This document shows, one piece after another, positions 42,730 through 50,959 of a stretch of DNA of 64,000 nt; the stretch's first letter is position 1; each line of letters starts with the position of its first letter. Source of the DNA: Streptomyces cupreus (lineage in GTDB: Bacteria > Actinomycetota > Actinomycetes > Streptomycetales > Streptomycetaceae); contig NZ_JACMSF010000009.1 of the NCBI RefSeq assembly GCF_014257025.1, forward strand, positions 1 to 64,000. The letters are read 5' to 3'. The notes beneath the pieces are model-generated. The model searched no databases. It was given only the letters and a program-made list of their open reading frames with translations, and was not told where the DNA came from. The translations under genes and the position numbers were made by a program.

Positions 42730-43872
42730 GTGAAGAAGGCCATTGCCATAGCAGGGGCCGTGGCGCTCGGCCCGACGTTGTTGATAGCGCCGGTCGCTGT
42801 CGCTCTCGCTGGTTCCAACAGTGCTCAGGCCGCCTGTTCCGCGGACGGCGCGCAGGCTGTGGACAGCACGGCGGTCGCGAAGCAGGTGGAGTCCATCCTC
42901 ACGGGCGACGGCAAGGGGTCCGTGTCCGTTCCGGGGCTGGATGACCCCGAGGAGCAGATCCCGAACGCAGAGACGATCCAGGCCACTGGCATCGCGATGA
43001 AGGTGCCGGCACGGGGGCAGATCGTTGCCCTGGCCACGGCTCTGCAGGAGTCGGGGCTGCGGAACCTGGATTACGGGGATCGGGATTCGCTCGGCCTCTT
43101 TCAGCAGCGCCCCAGCCAGGGTTGGGGTACGGCTGCCGAGGTTCGTGATCCGGTGCACGCCTCGACGAAGTTCTACGAGGGCCTGCTCAAGGTCTCGGGC
43201 TGGCAGTCGATGACCGTCGCCCAGGCCGCGCAGGCGGTTCAGAAGAGCGGTTTCCCCGACGCGTACGCGAAGTGGGAGCCGCTGGCCACAGCCCTCCAGA
43301 AAGCCATCGTCAAGTCGCTCGGCCAGAACGGAAGTTCTGGCAAGGACAGCGACACCAGTGCTGAGGCCGAGCAGACGACCTCTTCGGCGGCTACCGCGTG
43401 CGACACCGGCGGGGACGGGTCCTCGTTCGGCCCGATTCCCGCGGGGTCCGTCCCCGAGGGCTACAAGATCCCGGCTCGTGCGCCCAAGTCGGTGCGCACG
43501 GCGATCCGTTGGGGTCTTGGTCAGCTCGGTACGCCGTATCAGTGGGGCGGTACGTGCTCCGCTCCGCATGGCCAGGACCCGATGGGCCGGTGCGACTGCT
43601 CGTCCTTGATGCAGGCGTCGTACAAGGCCGGCGGCGTCTTGCTCTCCCGGACCACATACACGCAGGTCAAGGAGGGCAAGGCGGTCAGCGTAGATGCCCT
43701 CAAGCCGGGTGACCTCCTGTTCACCCGCGGCACGGCCGCGGCACCCGAACACGTCGGGATGTTCATTGGCCAGGGGCTGATCCTGCAGGCCCCCAAGACC
43801 GGCGACGTGGTCAAGATCTCGACCCTCGCCGACTGGCGCGCGGACATCGTCGCCGCCCGCCGGGTCGTCTGA
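42730..43872 (+). CDS. Secreted VirB1-like peptidoglycan hydrolase (lytic + NlpC/P60)
   Basis: This 380-aa protein has a signal peptide (residues 1-~33, IAIAGAVALGPTLLIAP with AQA cleavage context). It has a goose-lysozyme/SLT-like region (~95-195: ALATALQESGLRNLDYGDRD, LGLFQQRPSQGW) and a C-terminal NlpC/P60 C40 peptidase (~255-380: GQLGTPYQWGGTC, catalytic Cys in GRCDCSSLM, His in PEHVGMFIG). It locally opens the thick cell wall for assembly of the conjugation channel. First gene of the transfer operon, with a GTG start. Both catalytic parts look intact. Confidence 0.88.
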   Translation: MKKAIAIAGAVALGPTLLIAPVAVALAGSNSAQAACSADGAQAVDSTAVAKQVESILTGDGKGSVSVPGLDDPEEQIPNAETIQATGIAMKVPARGQIVALATALQESGLRNLDYGDRDSLGLFQQRPSQGWGTAAEVRDPVHASTKFYEGLLKVSGWQSMTVAQAAQAVQKSGFPDAYAKWEPLATALQKAIVKSLGQNGSSGKDSDTSAEAEQTTSSAATACDTGGDGSSFGPIPAGSVPEGYKIPARAPKSVRTAIRWGLGQLGTPYQWGGTCSAPHGQDPMGRCDCSSLMQASYKAGGVLLSRTTYTQVKEGKAVSVDALKPGDLLFTRGTAAAPEHVGMFIGQGLILQAPKTGDVVKISTLADWRADIVAARRVV

Positions 43873-43948
43873 CCAGCTTCTTCTCCCCCTCCCCTCGCTC
43901 CCTCTCCTCTCGGGCCCTCGCGCGCCCAAAATCGCACTGGAGTTCCAA

Positions 43949-44257
43949 GTGAAGCTCATGCAGCACGCCCAGTATCTGGCGTACAACCCCGGCATCACAC
44001 CGAAGGAGGGCGGCCTCCCCGGCCTCAGCGTGCTGAAGAACGTCGTCTCCTCGATCAACCTCTTCGGGATCATCGCGGTGGTCGGCGCCCTGGCCATCTC
44101 CGCCATGGTCTGGGCGTGGGGTCACCACAGCGGTGGCCACCAGGCCGAGGCGAACGGGAAGAAAGGCACGGTCATCGCCGCCGGGTGTGCGCTGCTGCTG
44201 GGCGCGGCCAACGGCATCGTCGCGTTCTTCTCGGCGATGGGGACGCAGGTCCACTGA
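43949..44257 (+). CDS. DUF6112-type small membrane protein (VirB2 pilin-like)
   Basis: This 102-aa protein has two hydrophobic segments (~35-58, INLFGIIAVVGALAISAMVW, and ~75-96, GTVIAAGCALLLGAANGIVA) separated by a short polar loop, the topology of VirB2/TrbC-like subunits. Position between the hydrolase and the VirB8-like gene matches actinobacterial ICE operons. GTG start; its stop overlaps the next ATG (TGATG). Identity as pilin is inferred from topology and context. Confidence 0.75.
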   Translation: MKLMQHAQYLAYNPGITPKEGGLPGLSVLKNVVSSINLFGIIAVVGALAISAMVWAWGHHSGGHQAEANGKKGTVIAAGCALLLGAANGIVAFFSAMGTQVH

Positions 44258-44943
44258 TGCCGAAGAAACGTTCCCTCTCTGCCCAGGGCCGCGCCTACGG
44301 GGCGCCGTCCTCGGTCCTGCGACGTGCCCTGCTGGGCGGCCTCGTCCTGGCCGTGCTGCTGGCCGTCGCCGGTCTCCTCGCGTATCTGACCCGCGCGGAA
44401 AGCCCCACCGCGACCCAGCCCTCCCCTACTCCGACGTCCACGCAGCGGGCCGCGTCGCCAGAAGCAACAACCGGCAAGGGTGCGGCAGTTGCGGCACCGC
44501 CCAAGACGAGCGATCCGATCGTCTTCGCCAAGGCGGCCACCAAGGTGCTGTGGACGTACGACACCCGCTCCTTCTCCCGTGCCGAGCACGTCGCTGGGCT
44601 CAAGCGGTGGATGACCGGCGAGAAGAAGTACGCCGACTGGGAGTCCGTGTCTGACCAGATACCCAGCCCGGTGCTGTGGTCGCGGATGCACGACAACGGC
44701 CAGCACGCGAGTGCCAAGGTCGGCGAGGGCCACTTCCCGCAGGCGTTCAAGACCGCCCTGGCGCAGGATCCCGGCGCGATCACCGATGCGTACGTCTACG
44801 CCGTCACGGTCACCGGCAAGCAGTCCATCGCCTGGAAGGGCTCCGGGTCCGGAGCCGAGTCCCGCGCTACGACGCTCGCCGTCCAGTGCCGACCCGACCG
44901 TGCCTGTGCCCTGGTCGGCGTGCTGCCGAGCGTCGCGCCCTGA
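44257..44943 (+). CDS. VirB8/TcpC-like conjugal transfer protein
   Basis: This 228-aa protein has a short cytoplasmic N-terminus, one transmembrane helix (~24-45, LLGGLVLAVLLAVAGLLAYL), a Ser/Thr/Pro linker and an extracytoplasmic domain (~85-228) of NTF2-like type, as in VirB8/TcpC assembly factors. It includes VLWTYDTRSFSRAEHVAGLK and VYAVTVTGKQS. These nucleate the secretion complex. Translationally coupled to the gene before it. Confidence 0.75.
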   Translation: MPKKRSLSAQGRAYGAPSSVLRRALLGGLVLAVLLAVAGLLAYLTRAESPTATQPSPTPTSTQRAASPEATTGKGAAVAAPPKTSDPIVFAKAATKVLWTYDTRSFSRAEHVAGLKRWMTGEKKYADWESVSDQIPSPVLWSRMHDNGQHASAKVGEGHFPQAFKTALAQDPGAITDAYVYAVTVTGKQSIAWKGSGSGAESRATTLAVQCRPDRACALVGVLPSVAP

Positions 44944-44976
44944 CCGCCCCCGAAACCCTCGAAAGGAGGTGCCCTC

Positions 44977-46359
44977 ATGGGGGCTTGTGACCTTCCCCTG
45001 ATGCAGACGGTCTGTAACACCGTCGGCGGCGTCGTCGGTTCGACCGGCGAGGCGATCACCGATGGCATCGGTGCCTGGATCGCGAAGTCGATGGGCGAGC
45101 TAGCTCAGTCCGCCGCGGACCTCGCCTCGACGGCGGTCGACAAGACCACGGCCGTCGATCTCAACGCCGACTGGTTCCGCAGCAACTACGAGCTGCTGCT
45201 GCCCATCGGTCTCGTGCTGACCGTCGCCACGTTCTGTCTGCAGCTGATGCGGGCCGCGTGGCGCCGTGACGAGCGCGCGCTCGCGCAGGCGGTGACCGGG
45301 ACGGTGGCGGGTGTCCTGTTCGCGTTCGCCGCGATCGCCTGCACCACCGTCGCACTGACCGTGGTCGACGCGCTGTCCGCAGGGTTGTTCAAGGTGGCGA
45401 ACAGTTCGGTCGACGATGCGATCCGCCGCGTCATCGAGGTCAACAACCTCGGCCCGATGTACGCGTTGGGCTGGACCATCCCCGCCGTGGTCGGCCTCGG
45501 GTGCGCCATCGGCGCGTTCCTGTACTGGGCGGTGATGGTCGCCCGCAAGGTCGGCATCCTGGTCCTGGTGACGCTGGCCGTCTTCGCCGGCGCGGGCGGC
45601 GGCTGGGAAGTCGCGCGCCGCTGGCGGCGCGGGTGGATCGAGGCGACCGCGACCTTGATCGTCAGCAAGCTGCTGATGACGATCGTGTTCCTGCTGGGCG
45701 TCTCGGCCATGGGCAAGAGCGACGCCTCCGACGGGCTCGCCGCCCTGTCGGACGCGATGGCGGGCATCGTCGTCATGGTCCTGGTGATGCTGTGCCCCTA
45801 CGCCACGTACAAGTTCGTGCACTGGGCGGCCGACGGCGGCGGCCAGGAGGACCTGCACCGTACGGGTGTCGCCGGGGTCGCGGTGGCGGCCGGTGCGGCG
45901 AAGACGGCGGGCCAGCTCGCGATGCAGGCCGGCACCGGCATGCCCGCTCCGCAGGGCCCGTCGAAGGTTCCGGGTCAGGGCTGGGGCGGTGTCGCCTCCG
46001 GCATCGACCCGACCGGCGGACCGGCCGACGGCGACAAGCCGAAGCAGACCCACTTCCGTTTCGGCGAGGACCCGAACGCCACCGGCGACAAGGGCCGGGC
46101 ACTGATCCGGCGGCCTCCCACCGATGGTGACCGCGGGCAGCCGCTGGTCCAGCGCCCCGGTCAGGAGGCGGCGGCCGACGCGGGACCGGTCTCCTCCGGG
46201 CCAACGCCCCAGGGCGCGGCGGTGGCTCAGCCGCGCATCACGCACCTGGATCCACCGGCGCCCCGGCGTCCCGGGCCGGTGGGCGGGCCGTCTCCGCAGG
46301 GCGGTGCGACGCCGCAGCGGTGGGTCTACCCCGAGCCGCCGGGTGGATCGGGCTCGTAG
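44977..46359 (+). CDS. VirB6/TrbL-like polytopic membrane protein
   Basis: This 460-aa protein has 5-6 membrane spans between residues ~65 and 290 (e.g. LLLPIGLVLTVATFCLQLM, VAGVLFAFAAIACTTVALTV, ALGWTIPAVVGLGCAIGAFL, VGILVLVTLAVFAGAG). A long Pro/Gly-rich cytoplasmic tail follows. This matches the VirB6/TrbL channel component of type IV secretion. The ribosome-binding site AAAGGAGGTG is unusually strong and fixes the ATG at 44977. Fits the operon order of Gram-positive conjugation systems. Confidence 0.82.
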   Translation: MGACDLPLMQTVCNTVGGVVGSTGEAITDGIGAWIAKSMGELAQSAADLASTAVDKTTAVDLNADWFRSNYELLLPIGLVLTVATFCLQLMRAAWRRDERALAQAVTGTVAGVLFAFAAIACTTVALTVVDALSAGLFKVANSSVDDAIRRVIEVNNLGPMYALGWTIPAVVGLGCAIGAFLYWAVMVARKVGILVLVTLAVFAGAGGGWEVARRWRRGWIEATATLIVSKLLMTIVFLLGVSAMGKSDASDGLAALSDAMAGIVVMVLVMLCPYATYKFVHWAADGGGQEDLHRTGVAGVAVAAGAAKTAGQLAMQAGTGMPAPQGPSKVPGQGWGGVASGIDPTGGPADGDKPKQTHFRFGEDPNATGDKGRALIRRPPTDGDRGQPLVQRPGQEAAADAGPVSSGPTPQGAAVAQPRITHLDPPAPRRPGPVGGPSPQGGATPQRWVYPEPPGGSGS

Positions 46360-46461
46360 CCCTCGCCTGACGGGACGGGCGGCAACGGTCGCCTCCAGCG
46401 CCGCCCGCCCCGTCGGCTCCCCCTTCCTTTTTGCTCTCCACGTTCCAAGGACGGCTTCGCC

Positions 46462-47931
46462 ATGCTCTCCGACACCTCTCAGCCCAACGGCCCGGCCACA
46501 GTGAAGTTCCCGCATCGCTCGCGACGCGGCATCTTGCTCGGCCTGTCGGCTCCTCAGCTGATCGTCGTCACCCTCACCGGGCTGCTGCTGCTCGCGGTGC
46601 TGCTTACCTCCGGCGTCCCGGGAGCGCTCAAGCTCATACCACTGTGGGTGGTCATTCTGGCGGCTGTTTTCATCCGCCATCACGGTCGGTCCCTCGCCGA
46701 CTGGGCGCCCATCGCCGCGGGATACGCGCTGCGTCGTTTCCGGGGCCAGCTGGTCTGGCTCGCCCGGCCGTCCACCCGGCCGCGCCGCGAGGGCCTGCTC
46801 CATCTCCCGGGTACGGCGGCGTCCCTGCGGGTGGTCACCGCTCCGCGCGGTCGTTTCGGTGCGGTGCATGATCCGCACCACGGCACGCTCACCGCGGTCG
46901 TCAAGGTCTCCTCGCGGGCCTTCGCGCTCCTGGACCCGGCCACCCAGTCCAACAACGTCGCAGGCTGGGGGCGCACGCTGGCGGCTCTGTCGCGCACCGG
47001 GCACATCGCCCGCGTCCAGGTCCTGGAGCGCACGGTGCCCGACTCCGGTGACGCGCTCAACCGCTACTGGCACGAGCACGGCGACGAGGCGACCCACCTC
47101 GCCGGACCGATCTACCGCGACCTGCTGGCCGCTGCCGGCCCGGCCGCGGCCCCGCACGAGGCGTACGTCGCGCTCGCCCTCGACCTCAAGGCCGCCCGCC
47201 GCCTGATCAACCAGGCCGGCGGCGGGCTCACTGGCGGCTTCGCCGTCCTGGCCCAGCTCACCGCCACCTTCGATCAGGCCGCCCGCAACTCCGGTCTCAC
47301 GCCCAGCGGCTGGCTGGACGCAGCCGAGATCGCAGCCGTGATCCGTACCGCGTACGACCCGAAGGCGTCGGCCGCCTTGGACCAGTGGTCGGCCTCGGGC
47401 CGCCCGCAGGCCGAGCCCGCTGCCGCCGGCCCCGTCGTCCTGGTCGAGAAGGCCGACCGGATCCAGACCGACTCGGCCCACCACGCCACGTTCTGGATCG
47501 AGAACTGGCCCCGCATCGAAACCTCACCCGGCTTCCTGCACCAGCTCCTGTTCACCTCCGGTGTGCGCCGCACGCTCTCGCTGACCTACGAGCCCAAGGG
47601 CCTGGACTCCGCGCTCAAGGATGTACAGCGCCGCAAGGCCACCGTGATCGCGGACGCCGCCGAGCGGCAGCGCAAGGGGCAGGTCGACTCCGAGGAGGAC
47701 TCGGTCGAGTACGCCGACATCAAGCAGCGCGAGCGCCAGCTGATCGCCGGCCACGCCGACGTCGCCCTCACCGGCCTGCTCACCGTGAGCGCCGACACCG
47801 ACGAGCAGCTCAACGCCGCCTGCGCCGCGATCGAGACGGCCGCCGTCGCCGCCCTGGTCGACTTGCGCCTTCTGACCTGGCAGCAGGCCGAAGCCTTCAC
47901 CAACGCGGCCCTGCCCCTCGCCCGCCCGTAG
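46462..47931 (+). CDS. SCO6880/PrgI-like protein of the transfer apparatus
   Basis: In this 489-aa protein, the N-terminus has two close transmembrane helices (~30-75, LIVVTLTGLLLLAVLLTSG) typical of PrgI/VirB3. The rest resembles the N-terminal, non-ATPase part of VirB4/TraC proteins (GRFGAVHDPHHGTLTAVVKV; HATFWIENWPRIETSPGFLH). It appears to represent a split VirB3-VirB4 arrangement, the ATPase being the separate gene at 48451. The family is known in Streptomyces as SCO6880-like. Membrane-associated, cytoplasmic face. Confidence 0.82.
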   Translation: MLSDTSQPNGPATVKFPHRSRRGILLGLSAPQLIVVTLTGLLLLAVLLTSGVPGALKLIPLWVVILAAVFIRHHGRSLADWAPIAAGYALRRFRGQLVWLARPSTRPRREGLLHLPGTAASLRVVTAPRGRFGAVHDPHHGTLTAVVKVSSRAFALLDPATQSNNVAGWGRTLAALSRTGHIARVQVLERTVPDSGDALNRYWHEHGDEATHLAGPIYRDLLAAAGPAAAPHEAYVALALDLKAARRLINQAGGGLTGGFAVLAQLTATFDQAARNSGLTPSGWLDAAEIAAVIRTAYDPKASAALDQWSASGRPQAEPAAAGPVVLVEKADRIQTDSAHHATFWIENWPRIETSPGFLHQLLFTSGVRRTLSLTYEPKGLDSALKDVQRRKATVIADAAERQRKGQVDSEEDSVEYADIKQRERQLIAGHADVALTGLLTVSADTDEQLNAACAAIETAAVAALVDLRLLTWQQAEAFTNAALPLARP

Positions 47932-47974
47932 CGCACCCGCACCACCATCTCGCGCTCTACCGAAGGGCACCCTC

Positions 47975-48430
47975 ATGCCGACCGAGCCCCTGCCCGAACT
48001 GGCTCCGGACTTCGTCCCGTTCGCCACCGCCGCGCTCGACTTCCACCAGGCGATCAACATGCCGGTCGCCCCCATCGCCGCCGGCCGTGCCGAACTCGAC
48101 TCCCTGCACGCCCACGTCGTCGCGTTGTATGGGTTGCTTGAGGCCCACACCGTCCGCACGACCCCGGTGGCCAGGGCGGAGGGCGATCACTTGCGGGCGT
48201 GCCGGATTCGGCTGTGGCAGGCAGCCGAGCACCTCCACGCAGCCTTCCACGCCGCCCCGAACCCGGGCTCCGGCCGTCTGCCCAGCCGGGAGGCGTGCCG
48301 GTCCCGGCTGCCGGAGGGGGCACCCGAACTCACCGTGTGCCAGCGCCATTTGGCCACCGCCGCCCGAGTCCGCCGTGATCACACCCCGGCCGATCTGCAC
48401 GACCCGTTCACCGGCCTCACCCGCCACTGA
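47975..48430 (+). CDS. Conserved helical ICE protein (DUF6238-like)
   Basis: This 151-aa, all-helical-looking protein with many His and Cys (HLRACRIRLWQAAEHLHAAF; CQRHLATAARVRRDHTPADL) lies between two transfer genes, 44 nt after one and 21 nt before the next. I associate it tentatively with DUF6238, which accompanies Streptomyces conjugation genes. Function unknown; probably an accessory of transfer. Confidence 0.6.
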   Translation: MPTEPLPELAPDFVPFATAALDFHQAINMPVAPIAAGRAELDSLHAHVVALYGLLEAHTVRTTPVARAEGDHLRACRIRLWQAAEHLHAAFHAAPNPGSGRLPSREACRSRLPEGAPELTVCQRHLATAARVRRDHTPADLHDPFTGLTRH

Positions 48431-48450
48431 CCGCCAGGAGCACCACCCCC

Positions 48451-49977
48451 ATGGCCTCTCGTACCCGCGCCAGCGCCAGCCCGCTGTTCGTGCCCCGCAA
48501 GAGCGACCGCCGCACGGCGCGCGCCGCCCGCCATCAGTTCGCTGCCGCCCGCGACCAGGCCCGGCACGCCGCACGTCCCGAAGCCCGCCCGACCGCGCCC
48601 GGTCTCGACGCCGAGCTGCGGGCCACTTACCCGGCCAGCGGTCGGCCCGGTCCGGCCTCCGCCCGCGGCGGCCGTCTCAAGCTGCCCGCCCACCGGATGA
48701 CCACGGCCACCGCGTCGGGGGCCTACCCCTTTCTCGCGGAGGGCGGCCTGGGCGCGCAGGGCATCTACATCGGACGTGACGTGCACGCGGAAGCGGCCTT
48801 CACGTACGACCCGTTCGCCCTGTATGGGCGCCTCGACGGCTTCACCAATCCGAACATCCTGCTGGCCGGGATCATCGGCATGGGCAAGTCCGCCCTGGCG
48901 AAGTCCCTCGCGGTGCGCGCCGTGGCCTTCGGCTACCGGATCTACGTGCCGTGCGACCCGAAGGGCGAGTGGACCGTCGTCGCACAGGAGCTGGGCGGTC
49001 AGACCATCGCGCTGGGCCCCGGTCTGCCGGGCCGCCTGAACCCCCTGGACGCACCCGCCCGGCCGTACGGCGTCAGCGAGGAGGACTGGACCGGCGAGGT
49101 CCGCAAGCGGCGCCTTCTGCTGCTCGGCTCGCTCGCGAAGACGGTCCTGGGGCGCGAGCTGCATCCCATGGAGCACACCGCCCTTGACGTGGCGCTCGAC
49201 CAGGTCGTCGCCTACGCCGAGGCCAACGGCACCACCCCGCTGCTGGGCGAGGTCGCCTACGTCCTCGGCTCCCCCGACCGCCTCGATGCCGCGCTCGGCG
49301 AGCTGTCCGGCCGACTCGGACATGCCGCCGAGGACCTCGCCCACGCCCTGCGCCGACTCGTGCACGGCGATCTGGCCGGCATGTTCGACGCGCCAAGCAC
49401 CGTGGCCTTCGACCCGAGCGCGCCGATGCTGTCCATCGATCTGTCCCGCCTCGGCGGCGCGGGCGATGACACCGCGCTCGTCCTGGCCATGACCTGCGCC
49501 TCCGCCTGGATGGAGTCCGCGCTCGCCGACCCCGCCGGAGGACGGCGCTGGGTGATCTACGACGAGGCCTGGCGCGTGATGCGCCACGTCGCGCTGCTGG
49601 AGCGGATGCAGAGCCAGTGGAAGCTCTCCCGCGGCCTGGGCATCGCGAACCTGATGGTCATCCACCGCCTCAGCGACCTGCTGGACGCGGGCGACGCCGG
49701 CTCCCGCGGCCGGGCCCTGGCCGAGGGCCTGCTCACCGACTGCTCCACGCGGATCATCTACCGCCAGGAAGCCGACCAACTCACCTCCGCAGCATCTTTG
49801 TTGGGCCTCACTGGGGTCGAAACCCAGGCCGTCTCCGCTCTCACCAAGGGCCGTGGATTGTGGAAGGTCGCAGGAAGGTCGTTTATTACGCAACATCTTC
49901 TTCATCCGCGTGAGCGCGAGCTGTTTGACACGGACGCTCGGATGTCACCGGTCCTTGATCGTCCGCATCGCTCCTGA
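48451..49977 (+). CDS. VirB4-like ATPase of the conjugation machine
   Basis: This 508-aa P-loop ATPase has Walker A LLAGIIGMGKSALAKSL (~140), Walker B RRWVIYDEAWRVM (~365), then LMVIHRLSDLLDAGD and a Q-rich sensor region RIIYRQEADQL. It powers assembly and substrate transfer. Together with the preceding gene it forms a complete VirB4. The N-terminal 70 residues are basic and disordered. The next 6.5 kb on the plus strand carry no transfer gene, because a minus-strand island follows. Confidence 0.9.
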   Translation: MASRTRASASPLFVPRKSDRRTARAARHQFAAARDQARHAARPEARPTAPGLDAELRATYPASGRPGPASARGGRLKLPAHRMTTATASGAYPFLAEGGLGAQGIYIGRDVHAEAAFTYDPFALYGRLDGFTNPNILLAGIIGMGKSALAKSLAVRAVAFGYRIYVPCDPKGEWTVVAQELGGQTIALGPGLPGRLNPLDAPARPYGVSEEDWTGEVRKRRLLLLGSLAKTVLGRELHPMEHTALDVALDQVVAYAEANGTTPLLGEVAYVLGSPDRLDAALGELSGRLGHAAEDLAHALRRLVHGDLAGMFDAPSTVAFDPSAPMLSIDLSRLGGAGDDTALVLAMTCASAWMESALADPAGGRRWVIYDEAWRVMRHVALLERMQSQWKLSRGLGIANLMVIHRLSDLLDAGDAGSRGRALAEGLLTDCSTRIIYRQEADQLTSAASLLGLTGVETQAVSALTKGRGLWKVAGRSFITQHLLHPRERELFDTDARMSPVLDRPHRS

Positions 49978-50104
49978 GGGGGAGTTGGACACGGCCCGAC
50001 GGTGGCGCCGGGGCAGCGTCGTGCACGGCGGCGGTTCCCGGAGGGCGGCAATCCGGTCCGCAGCGCGTGGAGGACGGCGACGCCAGCGCTGTTCCGGACC
50101 GGAT

Positions 50105-50959
50105 CTAGTCACGTGTGCAGTGAGGAGCCAGCGCGGCGGCTGTCAAGCCGTGGGCAAGGTAGGTGTTGAGGGTGTGGAAGTCGACCGCGGCCATGTGGGC
50201 TTCCTGGTGGGCATCGACGGGGAACCGGTCGCCGAGGCGCCGGGGAAGTGCCACCAAGTCGCCGGAATCGGCGATGTTGATCCAGTGGAGGAGGCCCTCG
50301 GGACGCTGCCCACGCCCGGCTGTGTCAGGTGCGGGATCCAGCATGTCGAACACGGCACCAGGCAGTCCCAGGGGCGAGCCGAGCGTCACCAGAACCTCCA
50401 CACCGAGACCGCCGTAGGCATGCAGGGCTTCGTAGGTGACAACCGATCCCAGCGAGTGGGCCACCACGACCTTCGCGTCACAGGCCCGAATGGTCTCGGC
50501 CACCGCGTCCCGAGCCTGACGACGGCGCTTGGGGGAGGCGAGGTAGCCGAAGACCTCCGGCATCAAGGCCACAGCGATCCTGCTGAGCGTCCGGGCGGCG
50601 ATTCCCCGCCTGCGGGCGACGAGGTCGACCGCCTGGCGCAGGGGCAGCCCGCCCCACGACTGGCCCTCGGCAGGCTCAGCCGGCAGGCCCACCACCCGCA
50701 GCCATTCCACAACGGCCTGCTGCTCCGCCGACGTGAGCTGATCGAGCTCGTCGCCCGCGCCCTGCGACTCCGCGTCGCGCAGGGTATGCGCGTAATAGGC
50801 GGCCGTGACGTCGGGAACCGCGAGGTGGCCCAGGCCCGCGTCCTTGTATCCGCACGCCAACCGATCCCGCCAGCCGGCCGCGAGCTTGTCTGCAGCGTCA
50901 TCCGGCTCAAGACCCCGCTGGTAGTTGCGTACCCCATGGACGACCACGATCCGGCTCAT
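50105..50959 (-). CDS. Alpha/beta hydrolase (lipase-like) coupled to the caspase-STAND gene
   Basis: This 284-aa serine hydrolase has the oxyanion strand IVVVHGVRNYQ at the N-terminus and the nucleophile elbow VVAHSLGSVVTYEAL (Ser in HSLGS, ~144). It also has VLVTLGSPLGLPG (~170) and an acidic residue in NIADSGDLVALP, with His candidates near the C-terminus (FHTLNTYLAHG). The ATG at 50959 was chosen because the HG strand follows at once; the frame is open to 51154. It begins 52 bp inside the end of the upstream caspase-STAND gene, so the two are surely co-expressed. Substrate is unknown; lipid or peptide ester are possible. No signal peptide. Confidence 0.82.
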   Translation of the reverse strand: MSRIVVVHGVRNYQRGLEPDDAADKLAAGWRDRLACGYKDAGLGHLAVPDVTAAYYAHTLRDAESQGAGDELDQLTSAEQQAVVEWLRVVGLPAEPAEGQSWGGLPLRQAVDLVARRRGIAARTLSRIAVALMPEVFGYLASPKRRRQARDAVAETIRACDAKVVVAHSLGSVVTYEALHAYGGLGVEVLVTLGSPLGLPGAVFDMLDPAPDTAGRGQRPEGLLHWINIADSGDLVALPRRLGDRFPVDAHQEAHMAAVDFHTLNTYLAHGLTAAALAPHCTRD